Positions 35,480 to 44,649 of a DNA stretch of 64,000 bases are shown here, in pieces. Under the pieces are notes generated by a model that ran no database searches, was not told the DNA's origin, and worked only from the letters and a program-made list of their open reading frames with translations. The position numbers and the translations under genes were made by a program. The first letter of the stretch is position 1; every line of letters starts with the position of its first letter. Origin of the DNA: Oscillospiraceae bacterium (GTDB taxonomy: Bacteria; Bacillota; Clostridia; Oscillospirales; CAG-272); contig SVTL01000001.1 in NCBI GenBank assembly GCA_015063795.1, positions 175,614-239,613 on the forward strand, given 5' to 3'.

Positions 35480-36061
35480 ATGTTCAAGGATCTTGTTATC
35501 CGCAATCGCAGCTATCGCGCATTCCATGAGGTTTGTGCCATTGAAAAGCATGAGCTTCTTGACATGATCGACACCGCGCGCTACACGCCCTCCAGCGTCA
35601 ACATCCAGCCCTTCAAGTACTATCTTTCTCACGACAAAGAGGGAAACGCAAAAATCTTTCCCCACACCAAATGGGCCAGACTTCTGAAGGATTACGACGG
35701 TCCCGCCGATGGCGAACGCCCCAGCGCTTACATCATTGTTTGCAACGACCTCAAGATCGCGCCCAACATCGACCGTTTTGCGGTGGATGCCGGTATCATC
35801 TCCCAGACCATCATGATCGCGGCCGTGGAAAAGGGTTACGGCGGCTGTATGATCAAGAACTTTGTCCCCGAGGATCTGGCGGCCGATCTGCAGCTTCCTG
35901 AGCACATCCGCCCGTTTATCATTCTTGCCTTGGGCAAGCCCGCCGAGCAGATCATCCTCGATGAGATCGCCGATGGCGAAAAGACCTCCTATTACCGCGA
36001 TGAGAACAATGTCCATCACGTGCCGAAGAGACGCCTTGCGGACATCATCATCAACAAATAA
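35480..36061 (+). CDS. Nitroreductase family protein
   Basis: A 193-residue FMN-dependent nitroreductase-fold protein. FMN-binding features are RNRSYRAFHE near the N-terminus, ARYTPSSVNIQPFKYYL, and GGCMIKNF; the C-terminal KRRLADIIINK is also usual. The natural substrate is unknown; relatives reduce nitro groups, quinones or flavins. GAGAGGT precedes the ATG. A terminator follows at 36073. Confidence 0.88.
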   Translation: MFKDLVIRNRSYRAFHEVCAIEKHELLDMIDTARYTPSSVNIQPFKYYLSHDKEGNAKIFPHTKWARLLKDYDGPADGERPSAYIIVCNDLKIAPNIDRFAVDAGIISQTIMIAAVEKGYGGCMIKNFVPEDLAADLQLPEHIRPFIILALGKPAEQIILDEIADGEKTSYYRDENNVHHVPKRRLADIIINK

Positions 36062-36072
36062 AGTGACCGATC

Positions 36073-36108
36073 GACCGTGCAGAGCTGTATCTGTGCGGTC
36101 TTTTTTTG
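36073..36108 (+). terminator. Intrinsic terminator after the nitroreductase gene
   Basis: GACCGTGCAGA pairs with TCTGTGCGGTC (two G-U pairs), followed by seven T. Confidence 0.8.
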
Positions 36109-36160
36109 TTGTTTTTCATGAGAAACAGGCAAATGCAACAAAATATTCGGGATAATCCCC

Positions 36161-36189
36161 TTGACGGGGAAGGAAAAATGGTGTATAAT
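36161..36189 (+). promoter_or_regulatory. Sigma-A promoter of serC-serA
   Basis: TTGACG at 36161-36166 and TATAAT at 36184-36189, 17-nt spacer. It rules out any serC start upstream of about 36196. Confidence 0.85.
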
Positions 36190-36231
36190 AACTCCATTAT
36201 ATTTATTTTATTCGATAAAGGAAGGATTACA

Positions 36232-37317
36232 TTGAAACGCGTTTATAATTTTTCTGCCGGTCCGTCCATGCTGCCGCTTCCGGTTATGGAGAGAGCTTCC
36301 GCCGAGATGATGTGCTGCGGCGACTCCGGTATGTCGGTTATGGAGATGAGCCACCGCTCCCCCGAATTTGAACAGATCATTGCCGAGGCTGAGGAGCGTC
36401 TCCGCCGCCTGCTGAGCATTCCCGAAAACTATAAGGTCATGTTCCTGCAGGGCGGTGCATCCACCCAGTTTGCCGCCGTTCCGCTGAACCTGATGAGAAA
36501 CGGCAAGGCCGATTATGTTGTCACCGGTCAGTTCTCCAATAAGGCTTACAAGGAGGCTCAGAAGTTCGGCGATGTGAAGCTGGTCGCCTCTTCCGCCGAC
36601 CGCAACCATACCTACATTCCGTTCATCGACCGATCCATGATCCGTCCCGATGCCGATTATGTTCACATCTGCTTCAACAACACCATTTACGGCACCAAAT
36701 ACAACTACATTCCCGACACCGGCGACATTCCGCTGGTGGCCGACTTCTCTTCCTGTGCCCTGTCCGAGCCTCTGGATGTGAGCAAGTTCGGCGTGCTGTA
36801 TGCAGGCGCGCAGAAGAACATCGCTCCTGCCGGACTGACCATTGTCATCGTCCGCGAGGATCTGATCGGCTTCGCTCCTGCCAATATCCCCGTTATGCTG
36901 GATTATAAGTCCCTGTCCGAAAACAATTCGATGTACAACACGCCCCCCTGCTACCCGATTTATATCGCCAAGCTGGTCTTTGAATGGATCGAAACGCAGA
37001 TGGGCGGTCTGGAGGGTATGAAGGCCTACAACCAGAAGAAGTGCAAGGTTTTGTATGACTATCTGGATTCCCAGGACTATTACACCGCTCCCGCCGAGAA
37101 GGAGTTCCGTTCGATGATGAACGTTCCCTTCGTCACGGGCAACGCCGATCTGGATAAGCTTTTTGCCAAAACTGCCGGTGAAAACGGCTTCAAGAACATC
37201 AAGGGCCACCGTTCGGTGGGCGGCATGAGAGCCTCTATCTACAATGCCATGCCCATTGAGGGCGTGGAAAAGCTGGTGGAATTCATGAAGGATTTCGCTG
37301 TCAAGAACCCCAAGTGA
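36232..37317 (+). CDS. serC: Phosphoserine aminotransferase
   Basis: SerC makes 3-phosphoserine from 3-phosphohydroxypyruvate and glutamate. The product is 361 residues and begins (as fMet)KRVYNFSAGPSMLP, the family signature. The start is a TTG at 36232, with AAAGGAAGG about six bases upstream; no ATG or GTG in frame fits both the promoter and the family length. PLP contacts include MFLQGGASTQF and the Lys in AGAQKNIAPAG. serA follows after 24 nt. Confidence 0.95.
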   Translation: MKRVYNFSAGPSMLPLPVMERASAEMMCCGDSGMSVMEMSHRSPEFEQIIAEAEERLRRLLSIPENYKVMFLQGGASTQFAAVPLNLMRNGKADYVVTGQFSNKAYKEAQKFGDVKLVASSADRNHTYIPFIDRSMIRPDADYVHICFNNTIYGTKYNYIPDTGDIPLVADFSSCALSEPLDVSKFGVLYAGAQKNIAPAGLTIVIVREDLIGFAPANIPVMLDYKSLSENNSMYNTPPCYPIYIAKLVFEWIETQMGGLEGMKAYNQKKCKVLYDYLDSQDYYTAPAEKEFRSMMNVPFVTGNADLDKLFAKTAGENGFKNIKGHRSVGGMRASIYNAMPIEGVEKLVEFMKDFAVKNPK

Positions 37318-37341
37318 CCGAACGTCAGAAAGGGTAAAAGC

Positions 37342-38487
37342 ATGAAAAACATCTATCTGTTGAATAAAATTTCCCCTGCGGGAACCAATCTGTTCGATAA
37401 GAGCCGTTATGCGGTCTCTTCCGAGGAGCATGATGCCGATGCGATCATGGTGCGCTCTGCCGCCATGCACGAGATGACCTTCGGCAAGAATCTGAAGGCG
37501 ATCGCCCGTTGCGGCGCCGGCGTGAACAACATTCCGCTGGACCGCGCTGCCGAGGAGGGCATTGTGGTGTTCAACACCCCCGGTGCCAACGCCAACGCGG
37601 TCAAGGAGCTGGCCATTGCCGCGCTGATGCTGGCCTCCCGCGATATCATCGGCGGAATCGAGTGGGCTAAAACACTGGCCGATTCGCCCGATGCCGCCAA
37701 GGCGGTGGAGAAGGGCAAGGGACAGTTCGCCGGCGTGGAGATCATCGGCAAAACGCTGGGTGTCATCGGTCTGGGTGCCATCGGCGGTATGGTGGCCAAT
37801 GCCGCGCTTGCGCTGGGCATGAAGGTCGTCGGCTGTGACCCCTATCTGTCGGTGAATGCCGCCCATCATCTCGCGGAGGAGGTTGAGATCGTCGCCACCT
37901 TTGACGAGGTCTTTGCTGCGGCGGATTATCTCACCGTACACGTTCCCGCAACGCCCGAGACCAAGGGCTTCATCAATGCCTCTGCCATCGCTAAGATGAA
38001 GGACGGCGTCCGCATTCTGAATCTGGCCCGCGCCGATCTGGTGGCGGCTGAGGATATCAAGGCTGCTCTGCGCGTGAAGAAGGTTGTATCTTATGTCACC
38101 GACTTCCCGACCGCAGAGGTCATCGGAGCGGAGGGCGTGATTGCCATCCCTCACCTGGGTGCTTCCACCGAGGAAGCTGAGGACAACTGTGCGGCTATGG
38201 CGGCCAGAGAGTTGATCGACTATCTGGAGAACGGCAACATCGTCAACAGCGTCAACTATCCCTCGCTGTCCTCCCCCCGCAAGAGCGCGAACCGTCTCTG
38301 CATTCTGCACAAGGCCGACTGCGATGCAAGAAAGCAGATCTCGGCGCTGACCGAAGCGGAGGAGATTACCACCAAGACCAGAGGCAGCTACGGCTATACC
38401 ATCGCCGATCTGACGAAGGCTGCTCCTGCGAGTGTGATTGCCACTTTGCAGAATCTGGAAGGCGTCATCCGCGTGAACGTTCTTTGA
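37342..38487 (+). CDS. serA: D-3-phosphoglycerate dehydrogenase
   Basis: SerA oxidises 3-phosphoglycerate, the first step of serine synthesis. The 381-residue protein has the NAD-binding GLGAIGGMVANAALALGMKV-type motif, catalytic Arg/Glu/His regions (ARCGAGVNNIP, and HLGASTEEAEDN containing the His) and a short C-terminal ACT-like domain from about residue 315. AAAGGG precedes the ATG. It pairs with serC to form a complete two-step unit; serB is not here. Confidence 0.95.
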   Translation: MKNIYLLNKISPAGTNLFDKSRYAVSSEEHDADAIMVRSAAMHEMTFGKNLKAIARCGAGVNNIPLDRAAEEGIVVFNTPGANANAVKELAIAALMLASRDIIGGIEWAKTLADSPDAAKAVEKGKGQFAGVEIIGKTLGVIGLGAIGGMVANAALALGMKVVGCDPYLSVNAAHHLAEEVEIVATFDEVFAAADYLTVHVPATPETKGFINASAIAKMKDGVRILNLARADLVAAEDIKAALRVKKVVSYVTDFPTAEVIGAEGVIAIPHLGASTEEAEDNCAAMAARELIDYLENGNIVNSVNYPSLSSPRKSANRLCILHKADCDARKQISALTEAEEITTKTRGSYGYTIADLTKAAPASVIATLQNLEGVIRVNVL

Positions 38488-38502
38488 TCGGATCTTGAAA
38501 CG

Positions 38503-38537
38503 AAAAAAGGGTGTCGCTTACGTGCGGCGCCCTTTGT
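38503..38537 (+). terminator. Intrinsic terminator of serC-serA
   Basis: AAAGGGTGTCGC pairs with GCGGCGCCCTTT (G-U pairs included), followed by GTTT, about 20 nt after serA. Confidence 0.7.
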
Positions 38538-38575
38538 TTATGATTGAAAACGGTGTGAAAGGCGGTGAAGAGGGC

Positions 38576-39085
38576 ATGGTCGTCCATCCCATTGCTCCCA
38601 TATTTGACGCGCATTCCCGCGTGCTGATCCTGGGGAGCTTTCCCTCGGAGGTTTCGCGGCAGGTCGGCTTTTATTACGGGCATCCCCGCAATCGCTTCTG
38701 GAAGGTGGTGTCGGCTCTGTTTGAAACGGATGAGCCGGACGGCACCGAGGCAAAACGCGCCTTTCTTCTCCGCCATCAAATTGCGCTGTGGGATGTGATC
38801 GCCTCCTGCGATATCGAAAAAAGCGCCGATGCCTCCATCCGAAACGTGGTTGTCAACGACATCGGACGCATTCTCTCGCAAGCGGAGATCCAAGCGATCT
38901 TTGTCAACGGCAAGACTGCCGAGCGGTATTACAATCGTTATCTTTTCCCCATGCTGAACCGCGAAGCGACCGTTTTGCCCTCCACAAGCCCTGCCAATGC
39001 CTCCTGGAGCGTTGACCGACTGACTGCTGCTTGGAAAGAGGCACTGAACCCGTACATCACCGAAAGAAAGAGAGAAACGCTATGA
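38576..39085 (+). CDS. DNA-deoxyinosine glycosylase, uracil-DNA glycosylase superfamily
   Basis: A 169-residue protein of the UDG superfamily subgroup annotated as DNA-deoxyinosine glycosylase. Motif 1 is ILGSFPSEVSR, then YYGHPRNRFWKV and LWDVIASC; the C-terminal motif is PSTSPANASW. It would remove deaminated adenine from DNA. The start MVVHPIAPIFD at 38576 matches family members; the frame is open further upstream but that region is the serA terminator. The stop overlaps the next gene (ATGA). Confidence 0.82.
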   Translation: MVVHPIAPIFDAHSRVLILGSFPSEVSRQVGFYYGHPRNRFWKVVSALFETDEPDGTEAKRAFLLRHQIALWDVIASCDIEKSADASIRNVVVNDIGRILSQAEIQAIFVNGKTAERYYNRYLFPMLNREATVLPSTSPANASWSVDRLTAAWKEALNPYITERKRETL

Positions 39086-39777
39086 TCAAGGCTGTTTTCA
39101 TCGACATTGACGACACCCTGCTGGACTTTGACGCCTATGTGCGAACCTCCATCCGCGACGGTTTTTCCGTTTATGGGCTGGGGGAATACACCGAGGAGAC
39201 CTATCAGACCTTCCGCCGCGAAAACACGAAGATCTGGCATGAACTGGAAAAAGGCACCATTACCTTCGAGCAGCTGTTGAATACGCGCTTCACCCGTGTG
39301 TTTGCCGCTCTCGGCATCGGATTTGACGGCCCCACCTTTGAAACATATTTCCGCGGCCGTCTGTTTGACAGCGCCATTCCTGTGGAGGGCGCGATGGAGG
39401 CGCTGACCTATCTCAAGAAGCGCTATCCGCTGTATGCGGCCAGCAACGGTCCATGCGAACAGCAGAAGAACCGTCTGCGCGTGGGCGGAATGTTCGACTT
39501 TTTTGAAGACTGCTTCATCTCCGAGCAGATCGGGCATTCCAAGCCCTCAAAGGAGTATTTTGATTACTGCCTGAAGAAGCTGAACGAGGGACGGGAAACG
39601 CCGCTCCTTCCTTCGGAGATCATCATGATCGGCGATTCGCTGACCTCGGATATGGACGGCGCCATCGGAAGCGGTCTTGTGTCCTGCTTCTTTGATAAGA
39701 AGAAGAGCGGACAGACCGGCGGGCGCAAGATCGATTATGTGATCACCTCGCTGAGCGAGATCCCCTCGATCCTATAA
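39082..39777 (+). CDS. YjjG-family HAD phosphatase (noncanonical pyrimidine nucleotidase)
   Basis: A 231-residue HAD hydrolase. Motif I is FIDIDDTLLDFD, motif II is AASNGP, motif III is the Lys in GHSKPSKEYF and motif IV is IMIGDSLTSDMDGAI. YjjG-like enzymes clear noncanonical nucleoside monophosphates. Next to a deoxyinosine glycosylase and translationally coupled to it, a joint role in keeping damaged bases out of DNA is a sensible inference. The ATG at 39082 overlaps the upstream stop. Confidence 0.88.
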   Translation: MIKAVFIDIDDTLLDFDAYVRTSIRDGFSVYGLGEYTEETYQTFRRENTKIWHELEKGTITFEQLLNTRFTRVFAALGIGFDGPTFETYFRGRLFDSAIPVEGAMEALTYLKKRYPLYAASNGPCEQQKNRLRVGGMFDFFEDCFISEQIGHSKPSKEYFDYCLKKLNEGRETPLLPSEIIMIGDSLTSDMDGAIGSGLVSCFFDKKKSGQTGGRKIDYVITSLSEIPSIL

Positions 39778-39796
39778 GAAAAAAGACGCGGATCGC

Positions 39797-40834
39797 TTAT
39801 TTCAATTCCAACACCGTTCCGGGATAGTAGTGGGAGAGAATCTGCGTGTAAGTGTAGCCCTTTTGCCCCAGTCGGTCGGCACCGTATTGGCTGAGCCCGA
39901 CACCGTGACCGTACCCGCGGCAGAGAAAGACAAAGCTGTCTTCGTCTTCGGAAAAGGAAAGCGTGAAGGCGGTGGAGGGCAGGGAAAAGAGCGAGCGGAG
40001 GTGCGTGCCGCGAAAGGCTGTTCCGCCGATGCTCACGCTCTCCACGCGCTTTGAGTCGGTGAGAATCGTTTCTTCGATCCACTCTGAGGGATATGAGGAT
40101 AGCACAGGCGCATCCTTTTGCGATCTCAGAGCCTGCCTGAACGCGGCGGCGGAGACGGTGATTTCCTGCACGCAAGCCTCCTCGGGGCTGATCACGGACA
40201 CCAGATAAGGCACATCGCTTCCCCAAACGCTTCCCGCACTCTCGGTGACGCGGTGCGAGGAGGCGTGAAAAAGACAGTCTGCGGTTTCGCCCTCGTAAGT
40301 CAAAACCTCTCCGCGCGTTGCTTCTACTGCCTGACGAACCGTGTCAAACGCATCGTCCACCGTTGCCTCATTCCAGACCGTCACCGCCTCTTCGTAAGAA
40401 CGGTAAGCGGTACAGTGGGCAGAATCGGTGCAAACGTCTGCCTTATGGCTGTGCTTTTCCAATCCGTAACCGCTTTCCAAGCGGCGAAGGAGGTAACTGC
40501 GCGCCGCCACCGCCTGTGCTTTCAGCGCTTCTGCATGGAAGGAAGCGGGCATTTCGGCAAACACCACGCCGACCAGATACTCCTCCAATCCGATCTCGCT
40601 GACCGTCCCCGTTTCCCGATCGAGCAAACGGAGCATGGTCTCTTTTTTTGTCTCAATGGGCGGAAGAGCGTTTGTGCCGTCCGAGGCGGCAGGCTGTACA
40701 CTTGGCATCGGCTCGGCGGTTCCGCTCTGTGCGCGGATGGTTGAAGCGGTTGGCTGCGTCAGGCTTGTCTCGGCCAACAGCGGCGAAGAGGAAAAGACGA
40801 ACACCATCAAAACCGCCATCAGATATTCTTTCAT
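39797..40834 (-). CDS. spoIID: Stage II sporulation protein D (SpoIID) family
   Basis: A 345-residue exported protein. SpoIID is a lytic transglycosylase that remodels peptidoglycan during engulfment. The N-terminus is hydrophobic (about residues 4-21, LMAVLMVFVFSSSPLL), followed by a low-complexity linker and the SpoIID domain with EEYLVGVVFAEMPASF, HAEALKAQAVAARSYLL (catalytic Glu region) and the end motif CRGYGHGVGLSQYGA. The ATG at 40834 uses GGGGTG as ribosome binding site, which lies in the 3' arm of the purL terminator hairpin. A shorter SpoIID-like wall enzyme is possible in a non-sporulating species. Confidence 0.9.
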   Translation of the reverse strand: MKEYLMAVLMVFVFSSSPLLAETSLTQPTASTIRAQSGTAEPMPSVQPAASDGTNALPPIETKKETMLRLLDRETGTVSEIGLEEYLVGVVFAEMPASFHAEALKAQAVAARSYLLRRLESGYGLEKHSHKADVCTDSAHCTAYRSYEEAVTVWNEATVDDAFDTVRQAVEATRGEVLTYEGETADCLFHASSHRVTESAGSVWGSDVPYLVSVISPEEACVQEITVSAAAFRQALRSQKDAPVLSSYPSEWIEETILTDSKRVESVSIGGTAFRGTHLRSLFSLPSTAFTLSFSEDEDSFVFLCRGYGHGVGLSQYGADRLGQKGYTYTQILSHYYPGTVLELK

Positions 40835-40870
40835 AAAAATCACCCCGAAGCATTGTATGCCCGGGGTGAT
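40835..40870 (-). terminator. purL terminator hairpin that contains the spoIID ribosome binding site
   Basis: On the minus strand ATCACCCCG (40870-40862) pairs with CGGGGTGAT (40847-40839), with an inner GCAT/ATGC stem, and TTTTT follows. GGGGTGAT is also the only Shine-Dalgarno sequence for the spoIID ATG at 40834. Confidence 0.8.
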
Positions 40871-40914
40871 GTCTTTTATTCGGTTGTGCTGCGGATTTTT
40901 GTTGGTGCCTATTG

Positions 40915-43900
40915 TCAGTTGAAGTAACGGACACCGGATTCAAAGATCTTCTGATCCTTGTCGCCGTAGATGTTCTTGCCCACGTTGCGGCCGATACGCT
41001 CGCTGTGTCCCATCTTACCGAAGATGCGTCCGTCGGGGCTGAAGATACCCTCGATGGCCAGGTCGGAGGCGTTGGGATTGTAGCGGATGTCCATGGTGGG
41101 ATTGCCGTCCATGTCCACATACTGGGTGGCGATCTGACCGTTTTCGATCAGCTTCTTCAGCCAGCTTTCGTTGGCGGTGAAGCGTCCCTCGCCGTGGGAG
41201 ATGGCGATGGTGTGGATGTCGCCCACCTCAACACCGGCCAGCCAAGGCGACTTGACCGAAGCGATACGGGTGGAGACCATCTGGGACTGGTGGCGGTTGA
41301 TGGCGTTGAAGGTCAGCGTGGGGGAATCCTCCTCCATCACATCGAGGATGCGTCCGTAGGGAAGCAGACCGCTCTTGACCAGCGCCTGGAAGCCGTTGCA
41401 GATGCCGAGAACAAGACCGCCGCGCTCTTCGATGAGACGGGTGACGCTCTCCTTGACCAAGGGATTACGGAGAACGGCCGTGATGAACTTACCGCTTCCG
41501 TCGGGCTCGTCACCGCCCGAGAAGCCGCCGGGCAGCATGAGGATCTGGCTTTCGGCGATCTTCTTCGAGAACTGCTCCAGGCTTTCGCTCAGCATCGCGG
41601 GTGTCAGGTTACGGAGAACAAAGATCTCGGCATCGGCGCCGGCCTTGACGAAACGGCGGTAGGTGTCGTATTCGCAGTTGGTGCCGGGGAAGACGGGGAT
41701 GATGACCTTCGGCTTGGCAAAGGTGGTCTTGGGCTTGCAGGAGGGACGCTCGGCGCAGGAGAAGGCGGTTACCTTGTCATTGCCGACCGATGCGACCTTG
41801 GTGGGGAACACACCCTCCAGAGGCTTTTCCCAAACATCAATGAGTGCATCGATGGAAACAGAATCGTTGTTGCTCATGATGATGTTGGGAGCAACCAGCG
41901 TGCGGCCGATGAACTCGGCATCCAGCTGTACATCCGACTCAACGACGATGGCGCCGTAGAGAGGAGCAAAGTAGCGTGCGTAGTTGTAATTGGAGATGCG
42001 GAAGCCGATCTTGTTGCCGAACGCCATCTTGGCGACCGCTTCTGCCACACCGCCGTGGGAGACCGCATAGGCGGAGAGGATCTTGCCCTCCTCCATCAGC
42101 TTGTGAACGCGCTCGAAGACCTTCTTCACGCTCTCGAAATCGGGGAGATTGTTCTCGTCATAGCGGGGAGCGAAGAGATAGACATTGCTCATGGGCTTCT
42201 TGAATTCGCCCGTGATCAGCTTGGAGCCCTTGTGAGGAACCGCCGTGAAGGAGACCAGCGTGGGAGGAACGTCGATGTTTTCAAACGTACCGCTCATGCT
42301 GTCCTTACCGCCGATGGCGGCGATGGAAAGCTCGGTCTGAGCCTTGAACGCGCCCATGAGAGCGGCGAAGGGCTTGCCCCAGCGGGCGGGATCGTTGTTG
42401 GTGCGCTCGAAGAATTCCTGGAAGGTCAGGTAGATGTCCTTATAGTCAGCGCCCGAGCAGACCGCCTTGGCCACCGATTCGATGACCGCGCACATCGCGC
42501 CGTGGTAGGGGCTCTTCTCGGAGAGATAGGGATCGAAGCCGTAGGACATGACCGAAACGGTGTCGGTTTCGCCCTCAAGAACGGGGAGGAAGGCGGCCAT
42601 GTACTGGGAGGGCGTCAGCTGGTGCTTGCCGCCGTAGGGCAGGACAGCGCTGGCAGCACCGATGGTGGAGTCGAAACGGGAGACCAGACCGCGCTGCGAG
42701 CAGACGTTCAGATCGCCGACCAGCTCGATGAGCGATGCGATCGGATCGGTGATGGGAGCCTTGGGCGCAAACAGATCCTTGGTTTCGATTTTGGGCACCT
42801 TGATGTCGGTGTGCTTTTCCGCGCCGTTGGAGTTGAGGAAGCTGCGGGAGATGTCCACGATGTTCTTGCCGTTCCAGTTCATCAGCAGACGCTTGGTGTC
42901 GGTGACGGTGGCAACGTGAGTCGCTTCCAGATTTTCGGAATTGGCCAGAGCGATGAATTTGTCGGCGTTCTCCGCGGCGACGACCACGGCCATTCTTTCC
43001 TGAGACTCGGAGATGGCCAGCTCGGTGCCGTCGAGACCGTCGTACTTCTTCGGAACCTTGGACAGGTCGATGGTCAGGCCGTCGGCCAATTCGCCGATGG
43101 CGACCGAAACGCCGCCTGCGCCGAAGTCGTTGCAGCGCTTGATCAGATGCGTTGCCTCGGGGTTGCGGAAGAGACGCTGCAGCTTTCTCTCCTCGGGGGG
43201 ATTGCCCTTCTGGACCTCCGCGCCGCAGGTGGAGAGGGAAGAGAGGGTGTGAGCCTTGGAGGAGCCGGTGGCACCGCCGCAGCCGTCACGGCCGGTACGG
43301 CCGCCGAGAAGAATGACCACATCGCCGGGCTGAGGGACCTCGCGGATGACGTTGGAGGCAGGAGCCGCGCCGACGACCGCGCCGATCTCAAGACGCTTGG
43401 CCACATAATTGGGATGATAGATCTCGTAAACGCCGCCTGTGGCAAGACCGATCTGGTTACCGTAGGAGGAATAGCCCTGTGCCGCGCCCACGGTCAGCTT
43501 GGACTGGGGCAGCTTGCCGGGAATGGTATCCTTGACCTTCTTGCGGGGATCGGCCGCACCGGTGACGCGCATGGCCTGGTAGACATAGGAGCGTCCGGAC
43601 AGCGGATCGCGGATGGCACCGCCGAGGCAGGTAGCCGCGCCGCCGAAGGGCTCGATCTCGGTGGGATGGTTGTGCGTTTCGTTCTTGAACATCAGCAGCC
43701 AATCCTCTTCCACACCGTTGACGTCCACCTTGACCTTGATCGAGCAGGCGTTGATCTCCTCGGATTCGTCGAGATTCTTCAGAACGCCCTGCTTTTTCAG
43801 ATACTTGGCGGCAAGGGTGGCCATATCCATCAGCGTGATGCTCTTTTCTCTGTCAACATAGACCTCTTTCCGTTTGGCCAGATAGTCACGGAAGGTCTCG

Positions 43901-44649
43901 TTTACAAATTCGTCCTCAATGTCCACCTTGTCGATGTTGGTGAGGAAGGTGGTGTGGCGGCAGTGGTCGGACCAATAGGTATCGATCATCTTCAGCTCGG
44001 TATAGGTAGGATCGCGCTTCTCCTCCTCGGCAAAGTACTTTTTGCAGAAGAGCAGGTCGTCCACATCCATAGCCAGACCGAACTTCTTGATGTAGTCGGG
44101 AGCGGTCTCGCGGGTGATGGCGGTGAAGCCGTCAAGAGTCTCCACCTCGGTGGGGATCTCATGGCGGATGTTCAGCGTTTCGGGCATATCAAAGGAGGCC
44201 TCGCGGCTCTCCACGGGGTTGATCATGTACTTCTTGATGTCGCGCAGCTCCTCGTCCGAGATCTTGCCGGAGAGGACATAGATCTTGGCGGTGCGGACAG
44301 CGGGACGGTCGCCCTGGGACAGCAGCTGGATGCACTGCGAGCAGGAGTCGGCGCGCTGGTCAAACTGACCGGGCAGGTATTCGGAGGCGAAGACGGTATC
44401 GCCCTCCTTGGCGCCGATGTCCGAAAGGATCAGGTCGGACTGAGGCTCGGAGAAGATGGTCTTCTTGGCCTTTTCGAGAAGCTCGGCGGAAACGCCCTCC
44501 ACATCATAGCGGAAAATCAGGCGCACATCGGTCAGCCCCTCGACGGACAGGTTGTTCCGAAGGTCGGAGAGGATGTTCTGCGCTTCAAAGCGGAAGCCCT
44601 CTTTGCGTTCAACAAATAATCTGTAAACCACGTTATTGTACACTCCCAT
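40915..44649 (-). CDS. purL: Phosphoribosylformylglycinamidine synthase, single-chain
   Basis: This enzyme converts FGAR to FGAM in purine synthesis. The 1244-residue chain joins what many Bacillota encode as PurS, PurL and PurQ: an N-terminal PurS-like part, two synthetase halves (with HNHPTEIEPFGGAATCLGG and GGKDSMSGT), and a C-terminal class I glutaminase with FPGTNCEYDT, the nucleophile in LGICNGFQ and a late SHGEGRF. The ATG at 44649 overlaps the mtaB stop by 17 nt. Single-chain forms of this clostridial type are common. Confidence 0.96.
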   Translation of the reverse strand: MGVYNNVVYRLFVERKEGFRFEAQNILSDLRNNLSVEGLTDVRLIFRYDVEGVSAELLEKAKKTIFSEPQSDLILSDIGAKEGDTVFASEYLPGQFDQRADSCSQCIQLLSQGDRPAVRTAKIYVLSGKISDEELRDIKKYMINPVESREASFDMPETLNIRHEIPTEVETLDGFTAITRETAPDYIKKFGLAMDVDDLLFCKKYFAEEEKRDPTYTELKMIDTYWSDHCRHTTFLTNIDKVDIEDEFVNETFRDYLAKRKEVYVDREKSITLMDMATLAAKYLKKQGVLKNLDESEEINACSIKVKVDVNGVEEDWLLMFKNETHNHPTEIEPFGGAATCLGGAIRDPLSGRSYVYQAMRVTGAADPRKKVKDTIPGKLPQSKLTVGAAQGYSSYGNQIGLATGGVYEIYHPNYVAKRLEIGAVVGAAPASNVIREVPQPGDVVILLGGRTGRDGCGGATGSSKAHTLSSLSTCGAEVQKGNPPEERKLQRLFRNPEATHLIKRCNDFGAGGVSVAIGELADGLTIDLSKVPKKYDGLDGTELAISESQERMAVVVAAENADKFIALANSENLEATHVATVTDTKRLLMNWNGKNIVDISRSFLNSNGAEKHTDIKVPKIETKDLFAPKAPITDPIASLIELVGDLNVCSQRGLVSRFDSTIGAASAVLPYGGKHQLTPSQYMAAFLPVLEGETDTVSVMSYGFDPYLSEKSPYHGAMCAVIESVAKAVCSGADYKDIYLTFQEFFERTNNDPARWGKPFAALMGAFKAQTELSIAAIGGKDSMSGTFENIDVPPTLVSFTAVPHKGSKLITGEFKKPMSNVYLFAPRYDENNLPDFESVKKVFERVHKLMEEGKILSAYAVSHGGVAEAVAKMAFGNKIGFRISNYNYARYFAPLYGAIVVESDVQLDAEFIGRTLVAPNIIMSNNDSVSIDALIDVWEKPLEGVFPTKVASVGNDKVTAFSCAERPSCKPKTTFAKPKVIIPVFPGTNCEYDTYRRFVKAGADAEIFVLRNLTPAMLSESLEQFSKKIAESQILMLPGGFSGGDEPDGSGKFITAVLRNPLVKESVTRLIEERGGLVLGICNGFQALVKSGLLPYGRILDVMEEDSPTLTFNAINRHQSQMVSTRIASVKSPWLAGVEVGDIHTIAISHGEGRFTANESWLKKLIENGQIATQYVDMDGNPTMDIRYNPNASDLAIEGIFSPDGRIFGKMGHSERIGRNVGKNIYGDKDQKIFESGVRYFN

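Noticed and set aside
40912-44619. A 3.7-kb open frame on the plus strand opposite purL
   Set aside because: It mirrors purL codon structure, its translation has no domain pattern, and purL motifs on the other strand are unmistakable.
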